11,038 nucleotides of DNA, from the NCBI GenBank assembly GCA_946482355.1, contig CAMLRE010000028.1, forward strand, positions 1-11,038, written 5' to 3'. Origin of the DNA: an uncultured Bdellovibrio sp. GTDB lineage: Bacteria > Bdellovibrionota > Bdellovibrionia > Bdellovibrionales > Bdellovibrionaceae. Of the stretch, positions 6,371 to 11,038 are shown piece after piece. The translations under genes and the position numbers were made by a program. The notes below the pieces were generated by a model, which had not been told where the DNA came from, searched no databases, and worked only from the letters and a program-made list of their open reading frames with translations. Positions within the stretch are counted from its first letter, which is position 1. Every line of letters starts with the position of its first letter.

Positions 6371-6387
6371 CTTTCAAAGAAAAAATG

Positions 6388-6402
6388 GTTCCAAGTTGGA
6401 AC
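6388..6402. promoter_or_regulatory. 15-bp palindrome, likely operator of the protease gene
   Basis: GTTCCAA-G-TTGGAAC is a perfect 7-bp inverted repeat around one base. It lies 41 bp before the protease start codon. It is too tight for a good RNA hairpin, so a DNA site for a dimeric regulator is more likely. It does not match the TTAC-N3-GTAA LexA site known for Bdellovibrio. Confidence 0.45.
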
Positions 6403-6443
6403 TTTGGGCTTTTGCTCAATAATATTTCACCAAGGAGAGGGAA

Positions 6444-7964
6444 ATGAGAACTAAACTTACAGCACTAGTGTTGTTAGTAGCTTCAGTAGGTCTTTCAGTT
6501 TCAGCAAACGCTGGCGAATACCTAGTAAAGTATAAAAATGAAAAAGCTGTGAACAATATCGTGTTCATGCAAAACGAATCAAACGGTCTTGCAGTTAAAT
6601 CAATGCACAAACCGGGTAAACTTTTAAAAGTAAGCATCAACGAATTCCAAAAAGTTCGTGTATTAGCTGAAATCTTAAGAGACAAAAACGTTGAGTACGT
6701 TGTACCTAACTTCAAAATCAAAGCTTTCTCAGCTCCTGTAGATGTTCTTGGTTTAAAAGAGCAATACGCTTTAGCAAAAGTTAATGCCCCACAAGCTTGG
6801 GCAAAAGCTGGTAACAAAGGTAAAAAATCTATCACTGTTGCAGTTATCGATACTGGTATCGACTACAACCACTCGGCTTTAGCTCCGAACATGGTTAAAG
6901 GTTTCGACTTCCGTGATAACGATGCTGATCCAATGGATTTAACTGGCGCGCAAAATCCAGGTCACGGTACTCACTGCGGTGGTATCATCGGTGCTACTGG
7001 TTTAGTTGATGGCGGTATCCAAGGTATTTCTCCAGAAGTACAATTAATGCCAATCCGTTTCTTAGGTGCTGACGGTTCTGGTGATTTAGATAACGGTATC
7101 AAATCAATCGACTACGCTATTGAAAAAGGCGTTCAAGTGATTTCTGCTTCTTGGGGTGCTGCTGTTCCTACAGCTGAAGCTCAACCACTTATCGAAGCTG
7201 TTAAACGTGCTGATGCTGCTGGAATTATCTTCGTAGCTGCTGCTGCGAATGATGGTAAAAACAACGATACAACTGCTATGTATCCAACAAACGCGAACAC
7301 TCCAAACATGATCGCAGTTGCTGCATCTAACGCAAACGACACTAAACCTTACTGGTCAAACTACGGTAAAGCGATGGTTTCTATCGCAGCTCCTGGTGAT
7401 GCTATCATGTCTACTTTACCTGGTAACAAGTACGGTAACTTATCTGGTACATCAATGGCGACTCCGCTAGTAGCTGGTTTAGTAGCTTTCTTAAAAGCTC
7501 AAGACCCTTCTTTAACTGGTGCTGAGATCCGTTCATTAATGCAAACAACTGGTGCGAAAGTACAAATCGAAACTGCATGTAACTGCCGTATCGATGCTTT
7601 AGCTTCTGTAGATGCTTTATTAGCGAAAAAATCTTGGATGGTTCCAGCTGCTGCGACTTTAGCAGTAGATGCTACTCAACAATTCGCAATGAAAAACGCT
7701 CAAGGCGCTGTTAAGTTTGAATCTTCTGATGCGAACATCGCAACTATCGATGAGTCAGGTTTATTAACTGCTAAAGCTCAAGGTACTGTAACGATCAAAG
7801 CTACTGATGCTGCTGGTAACTCGGTTTCATCTTTAGACATCAACGTTGGTGCGACTCAATCTTCTAACCCAGGTAACCCTGGCGATGGCGAATGTCCACT
7901 TGGCGATCCAATGATGTGTCAAATCATGTGCGGTATCATGCCTGAATTACCGTTCTGCCAATAG
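6444..7964 (+). CDS. Secreted S8 (subtilisin-like) serine protease with Ig-like domain and Cys-rich tail
   Basis: The 506-residue exported endopeptidase has a signal peptide at 1-23 ending SANA, and an I9-type inhibitory propeptide at about 24-95. The catalytic subtilase domain is at about 105-395 with an intact triad: D136 in VIDTGID, H174 in GHGTHCGG, and S337 in GTSMATP. N269 in AAAANDG is the oxyanion-hole Asn. A bacterial Ig-like (BIG2-type) domain follows at about 400-468, with FESSDANIATIDESGLLTAK and GTVTIKATD. The end (471-506) is a Ser/Asn/Pro/Gly linker and a tail with four cysteines (484, 492, 496, 505), which may form two disulfides or a cell-surface retention tag. The start has a strong ribosome binding site, AAGGAGAGG (6432-6440). 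Codon use is unusually uniform (Asn mostly AAC; Gly GGT, Ala GCT and Leu TTA dominate), a sign of high expression. It is monocistronic, closed by the terminator at 7998. Prey or biofilm protein degradation is a plausible role (inference). Confidence 0.95.
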   Translation: MRTKLTALVLLVASVGLSVSANAGEYLVKYKNEKAVNNIVFMQNESNGLAVKSMHKPGKLLKVSINEFQKVRVLAEILRDKNVEYVVPNFKIKAFSAPVDVLGLKEQYALAKVNAPQAWAKAGNKGKKSITVAVIDTGIDYNHSALAPNMVKGFDFRDNDADPMDLTGAQNPGHGTHCGGIIGATGLVDGGIQGISPEVQLMPIRFLGADGSGDLDNGIKSIDYAIEKGVQVISASWGAAVPTAEAQPLIEAVKRADAAGIIFVAAAANDGKNNDTTAMYPTNANTPNMIAVAASNANDTKPYWSNYGKAMVSIAAPGDAIMSTLPGNKYGNLSGTSMATPLVAGLVAFLKAQDPSLTGAEIRSLMQTTGAKVQIETACNCRIDALASVDALLAKKSWMVPAAATLAVDATQQFAMKNAQGAVKFESSDANIATIDESGLLTAKAQGTVTIKATDAAGNSVSSLDINVGATQSSNPGNPGDGECPLGDPMMCQIMCGIMPELPFCQ

Positions 7965-7980
7965 TCTTGAGTTAACACAA

Positions 7981-7993
7981 AAGACTTTGTCTT
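7981..7993 (+). other. Minor hairpin before the protease terminator
   Basis: AAGAC-TTT-GTCTT forms a small 5-bp stem immediately upstream of the main terminator. It may be a 3' stabilising element or a weak accessory structure. Confidence 0.3.
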
Positions 7994-7997
7994 AGCG

Positions 7998-8030
7998 AAA
8001 AGCCGGTTTTTACAACCGGCTTTTTCTTTT
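7998..8030 (+). terminator. Intrinsic terminator of the protease gene
   Basis: AAAAGCCGGTT (7998-8008) pairs with AACCGGCTTTT (8014-8024) across a 5-nt loop, an 11-bp perfect stem, followed by a T-rich run to 8030. It begins 33 bp after the stop codon. Confidence 0.93.
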
Positions 8031-8036
8031 TCTGCG

Positions 8037-8081
8037 TTTGCATTTTTATGCATTTGCATGGGTATGCAGATCTTTGCATAC
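8037..8081. promoter_or_regulatory. Cluster of five TGCA boxes upstream of the lipoprotein gene
   Basis: TGCA cores start at 8039, 8049, 8055, 8065 and 8075, so four of the five are separated by multiples of about one helical turn (10, 16, 26 and 36 bp from the first). Three are in the form TTTGCAT (8037-8043, 8053-8059, 8073-8079), and GTATGCA (8062-8068) with TGCATAC (8075-8081) forms a 7-bp inverted repeat with a 6-bp spacer. The last box overlaps the proposed -35. This looks like a multi-site operator for a cooperative regulator. Confidence 0.5.
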
Positions 8082-8102
8082 GAGTCTCGATCTTAATAAA
8101 AT
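8074..8102 (+). promoter_or_regulatory. Candidate promoter of the SGNH lipoprotein gene
   Basis: TTGCAT (8074-8079), a 17-bp spacer and TAAAAT (8097-8102) fit a sigma70-like promoter, with a good -10 and a partial -35. Transcription would start near 8109, about 80 nt before the start codon. It lies just past the protease terminator. Confidence 0.45.
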
Positions 8103-8189
8103 CCTAAAATTTTCCTAGTGTGTTCGCTCTATTTTAAATAAACTGAAATTGTTTACGTGAATAAACGAAAACATCAGGGGAAAATTAAA

Positions 8190-9245
8190 ATGAAGAATCA
8201 TATTGCAAGGATAGTTATCCTAGCTTTTGTCTTTGTGCACTTTGGCTGCGCGGATAATTCAAGTTCGCAACAACCCATCGACGATATTCCAGAATATTCT
8301 GATCTAAGCGAATTGACCGACGAAAATTATATTTCTGTTGAGCAAATCGAACAGATGCAAAACTCTGACGATGCAACAATGGATATCGAAGATCAAATCG
8401 AGTTGATGAGTAAGAAAGATAAAATTCTTATCGTCGGTGACAGCTGGGCTTCGTTTCCGTGTGTTTATAATTCAATGGGTAAGATGATTCGTGATGTAGA
8501 TGCAAACCTTGTTGAAGACAATCGTTGCTTGCGCACGACAAAACTTGGTGTGGCCGGTTTTGAGTGGATCGGGTCAAAGCAAGATCTTCGCGTAATTAAA
8601 TATTTAAAAGAGACTCCGCGCTTAAAATATATTTATCTTTCAATGGGCGGAAACGACATGATGGCGGTGTGGAATAAAGACTCAACACCTGAACAAGAGC
8701 TGGAAATTTATAAATCAACAGCAGCCACGGTTAAAAAAATCATGGATCGTTATTTAGAAATTCGCCCGGATTTGAAAATTATTTTAACCGGTTATGATTT
8801 TCCGAATTTTACACCAAATCATAAAATCGGGTTGTACAGAAAAATTTTTGAAAGAATGAGAAGTCCAACACCTGAAAGATTAAACCCAGCGCTGGCAGGT
8901 CTTTGTAAGCACTTAGCACGTTTAGCTGATGGAAAAAATATTTTCTACATCCAGCATTTGGGAATTTCTCAATATTACGATGGAAATCCAGAGAAGGGGT
9001 TAGCACCTCTTAAAACTATGCCGCCAGAGCAAATTTCGCCAATGTCTGACCCGACAATCATCGGGGGAGATATCAGACTTCCGAGCAGTAAAAAAAGTAT
9101 GATCAACTGGTTATTTTTAATTCGCGATGCTTTTCACCTAAACACAAGAATGTATAGAAAAGTTATGCACCACACGTATTACAATCTGTTGTCGCACGTG
9201 ATTGAAGCTGATGATAAAACTCTGTCAAAGAATTACCAGAATTAA
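8190..9245 (+). CDS. Probable SGNH/GDSL-family hydrolase, putative lipoprotein
   Basis: SGNH hydrolases are serine esterases or acyl-hydrolases (lipids, acetylated sugars). Numbered from ATG 8190, the 351-residue product has a signal sequence (1-19) ending FVHFGC, so C20 is a likely lipidation site, although the residues at -3 and -2 (H, F) are unusual for a lipobox. A low-complexity acidic linker covers about 21-75. Hydrolase blocks are KILIVGDSWASF with nucleophile S85 (block I), GVAGFEW at 120-126 as the probable block II glycine, YLSMGGNDMMAVW with N155 (block III), and DAFHLN with D313 and H316 (block V). The catalytic set is therefore complete. An in-frame GTG at 8157 would add eleven residues, but AGGGGA (8176-8181) is placed to serve the ATG and gives a better signal peptide. 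Substrate is unknown; deacetylation of peptidoglycan or polysaccharide is one possibility. It is a single-gene unit between two terminators. Confidence 0.85.
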   Translation: MKNHIARIVILAFVFVHFGCADNSSSQQPIDDIPEYSDLSELTDENYISVEQIEQMQNSDDATMDIEDQIELMSKKDKILIVGDSWASFPCVYNSMGKMIRDVDANLVEDNRCLRTTKLGVAGFEWIGSKQDLRVIKYLKETPRLKYIYLSMGGNDMMAVWNKDSTPEQELEIYKSTAATVKKIMDRYLEIRPDLKIILTGYDFPNFTPNHKIGLYRKIFERMRSPTPERLNPALAGLCKHLARLADGKNIFYIQHLGISQYYDGNPEKGLAPLKTMPPEQISPMSDPTIIGGDIRLPSSKKSMINWLFLIRDAFHLNTRMYRKVMHHTYYNLLSHVIEADDKTLSKNYQN

Positions 9246-9248
9246 ACG

Positions 9249-9276
9249 AAAGGCCAGCTGCAAAGCTGGCCTTTTT
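9249..9276 (+). terminator. Intrinsic terminator of the SGNH lipoprotein gene
   Basis: AAAGGCCAGC (9249-9258) pairs with GCTGGCCTTT (9265-9274) across a TGCAAA loop, followed by further T. It begins 3 bp after the stop codon. Confidence 0.93.
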
Positions 9277-9322
9277 GTTTTTAAGTCGCGCACGATGATT
9301 CAAAAAAATAATGTCTTAGTCT

Positions 9323-9335
9323 GAGATTTTATCTC
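9323..9335. promoter_or_regulatory. Small palindrome upstream of the fibre gene
   Basis: GAGAT-TTT-ATCTC is a perfect 5-bp inverted repeat in the 103-bp gap before the fibre gene, 44 bp before the GTG. It could be an operator. No clear promoter was identified in this gap; TAATAT at 9371-9376 is too near the start codon for a usual leader. Confidence 0.3.
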
Positions 9336-9379
9336 TGAAAATCCTTTAGAAAACGGTAATTTACGCCGATTAATATGAC

Positions 9380-11038
9380 GTGAATCACTCACGTTGGCGG
9401 AACACAGAAACACTAATTTTTATTTTTGCATTTATTTTACTAAATGCGATGTCTGTTTTTGCAGGTCCTTCACGCACAACGTATCAAGCTAAAATCGTAA
9501 AACCAGATGGGTATCCTCTTGAAGCGGCTACCGTAAATTTTAAGTTTACCATTCTTGACCCGGCGGGCAGTTGTATTCTTTATTCTGAAACTTATTCTTC
9601 AGTGAATATGTCAGGCACAGGCGGTTTGATTTCGTTTGCTTTAGGATCCGGTGTAAAAACTTATCCAGCTTCAGCAACAACATTTGAACAAGTTTTTTCA
9701 AACATCACACCAAGCTTATCGTGTGATGCAGGCGGGCCTGGTAACTATGTGCCTGGTGCTAATGATAATCGTAAAATCGTGATGCAATTTCATGATGGTA
9801 ACGGCTGGCAAACTTTACCTGCGATGAGTATCAATGCGGTTCCGTATGCGATGTATGCTAACGATGCGCAAAAGTTAGATGGCAAAGTGGCCTCTGATTT
9901 CGTGCAAGTTTCAACTTTAGCAAACTGCGGAGTCAGTGAAGCTTTAAGATACAACGGCGCAACTTTTTCTTGCGTAGCTATAGATACAGGAGCCGGCGTT
10001 ACTTCTGGTTCAGTAACTACGGCGTTAGGTTATACACCGGCTGATGGTGCAAGTGTGACAGCCCTTTCTTCATCACTGGCTACAACGAATTCAAATGTTT
10101 CGGCCGTTTCTTCAAGTGTTAGTTCACTTTCTGGAAATTTAGCTTCAGTGTCTGCTGCGGTAAGTGCTGTGGCTTCAGATGTGTTTGCGGTTTCATCGAC
10201 GGTGTCTTCGCTTTCAACAACAGTTTCAAATTTAACGTCGACTGTTTCTGGAATTTCAAACACTGTTTCAGGATTATCAGCTTCGATGTCAGCGTTAGTT
10301 TCGTCACAATGGGAAGCTAACGGCGATAAAATTTCGTATAATTCTGGTTTTGTCGGAATCGGAACGAGCTCTCCGATGTCGGCTTTAGAGTTAGTGAGTT
10401 CGACGGCTTCTATTCATGTGAACTTACAAGGTGCAGATAATGCCGGAGCATCCGTTCGTTATTTTTCAAAACGTGGTGCTGCGAACGAAACTTTAGGAAG
10501 CTCAAATCCAAGTGCAAATAACAAAGGTTGGTCGGTAGGATCAATCGGTGATCAAAACGCAGCCTCAACGCGTAGAAATAATTTTGAAGCCTCATACTGG
10601 AACGGTGCGGCATGGAGCGTGCCGTTTGTGATTACCGCTTCTGGTTCAGTAGGTATCGGTGGTGCAACAGTTCCGGTAACTAAATTAGAAGTATCAGGTG
10701 GTTTACGTATCAGCATGGAATCAGCAAGTTGTGCAGCAGCTCTTGCGGGTACTCTACGTTATAATTCGGGAACCGTTGAATACTGTAACGGAACTTCATG
10801 GTTACCATTCGGTGTAGCCGGTGCCGGTATTACGAGTGTAAATGGTTCAACTTCTGGATCGCAAACATTCGCGACGGGCATCACAGGAACAGTTTTTAAT
10901 ATTTCTACAGTGAATGGTGTGCACACATTTAATATTCCGTTAGCAGCATCAAGTTCTGTAACAGCCGGGTTATTATCAAATGCAGATTATTTAACTTTCA
11001 CGAATAAATTAAATGCCACATCAGCAGCGGTGGCATCA
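9380..11038 (+). CDS. Large exported fibre/adhesin protein, N-terminal part (3' end beyond window)
   Basis: The frame is open for 553 codons to the right edge. GTG 9380 was chosen because an in-frame TAA at 9371 blocks any earlier start, and only this start gives a whole signal peptide (LIFIFAFILLNAMSVFA, 12-28); ATG 9449 would cut it. Next comes a conserved N-terminal head (about 29-175) ending VPYAMYANDAQKLDGKVASDFV (154-175), then a linker containing LGYTPADGAS. A shaft of twelve heptads rich in Ser and Val follows (226-309). Two VGIG modules follow: FVGIGTSSPMSALEL (324-338) and SVGIGGATVPVTKLEVSGG (423-441). A further block contains LRYNSGTVEYCNGTSWLPFG, then repeats with ITSVNG. This layout matches Bdellovibrio fibre proteins related to phage tail fibres, including the reported mosaic adhesive trimer (MAT) family used for prey recognition. 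The C-terminal tip, which would decide the ligand, is outside the window. Confidence 0.85.
   Translation, partial: MNHSRWRNTETLIFIFAFILLNAMSVFAGPSRTTYQAKIVKPDGYPLEAATVNFKFTILDPAGSCILYSETYSSVNMSGTGGLISFALGSGVKTYPASATTFEQVFSNITPSLSCDAGGPGNYVPGANDNRKIVMQFHDGNGWQTLPAMSINAVPYAMYANDAQKLDGKVASDFVQVSTLANCGVSEALRYNGATFSCVAIDTGAGVTSGSVTTALGYTPADGASVTALSSSLATTNSNVSAVSSSVSSLSGNLASVSAAVSAVASDVFAVSSTVSSLSTTVSNLTSTVSGISNTVSGLSASMSALVSSQWEANGDKISYNSGFVGIGTSSPMSALELVSSTASIHVNLQGADNAGASVRYFSKRGAANETLGSSNPSANNKGWSVGSIGDQNAASTRRNNFEASYWNGAAWSVPFVITASGSVGIGGATVPVTKLEVSGGLRISMESASCAAALAGTLRYNSGTVEYCNGTSWLPFGVAGAGITSVNGSTSGSQTFATGITGTVFNISTVNGVHTFNIPLAASSSVTAGLLSNADYLTFTNKLNATSAAVAS
10055..10306 (+). repeat. Twelve-heptad Ser/Val shaft repeat within the fibre gene
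   Basis: Twelve consecutive 7-residue units fit the pattern V/L/M-S-x-V/L/I-S-x-x, for example VSAVSSS, VSSLSGN, VSSLSTT and VSGISNT (residues 226-309). Hydrophobic residues occupy the a and d positions, as in a trimeric coiled coil, while most other positions are small polar residues. The 21-bp units differ in codon choice, so exact DNA repeats are short. Confidence 0.85.

Noticed and set aside
8157..8159. GTG as the start of the SGNH lipoprotein gene.
   Set aside because: It adds eleven very basic residues before the signal peptide, and the AGGGGA site lies downstream of it, in position to serve ATG 8190.
9449..9451. ATG as the start of the fibre gene.
   Set aside because: It would remove most of the hydrophobic part of the signal peptide; the in-frame GTG at 9380 retains it.
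10030..10613. Three minus-strand open frames inside the fibre gene.
   Set aside because: They are antisense to the Ser/Val repeat region and show only its reversed low-complexity composition.

Overview
The window looks like chromosomal DNA of a Bdellovibrio-type predatory bacterium (phylum Bdellovibrionota). The base composition is AT-leaning by eye, which recalls Bdellovibrio/Pseudobdellovibrio exovorus more than the roughly 50% GC B. bacteriovorus. The assignment is inferred from gene style: a fibre protein with a heptad-repeat shaft and VGIG/LEV motifs, a PilZ protein, a secreted S8 protease, purple-AGGGG-type ribosome binding sites and many short envelope genes. No rRNA or other taxonomic marker is present.

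Layout. Positions 1-1165 (minus strand) hold the 5' part of rph (RNase PH, running off the left edge) preceded by an exported N-acetylmuramoyl-L-alanine amidase. The divergent gap 1166-1443 holds a strong promoter-like site and a strong intrinsic terminator, both on the minus strand, with no gene between them. That arrangement suggests a small RNA or an attenuated leader in front of the amidase. Positions 1444-4238 (plus strand) hold a YihY/BrkB membrane protein, then an exported 406-residue coiled-coil protein and a PilZ-domain (c-di-GMP receptor) protein, the last two probably co-transcribed. Between the convergent pilZ-like and mscS-like genes lies a perfect 25-bp inverted repeat around a GC-rich inner hairpin. 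Positions 4377-6261 (minus strand) hold uppP followed by an MscS-type channel, overlapping by 11 bp. Positions 6444-7964 hold a secreted subtilase with a C-terminal Ig-like domain and a short four-cysteine tail. Positions 8190-9245 hold a probable SGNH-hydrolase lipoprotein. From 9380 to the right edge runs the 5' part of a large fibre/adhesin gene. Two clear intrinsic terminators separate the last three genes.

How it fits together. Almost every gene acts at or beyond the cell envelope: peptidoglycan cleavage, lipid-carrier recycling, osmotic relief, an exported coiled coil, a secreted protease, a surface lipoprotein hydrolase and a host-binding-type fibre. This suits a predator that remodels its own and its prey's wall, but the grouping is not an obvious single operon or defence island. 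The least explained elements are the RNA-like locus at about 1199-1312, whose C8 loop is complementary to the AAGGGG ribosome binding sites of two downstream genes; the 113-nt inverted-repeat element at 4256-4368; the cluster of helically spaced TGCA boxes at 8037-8081; and the exported coiled coil plus PilZ pair.
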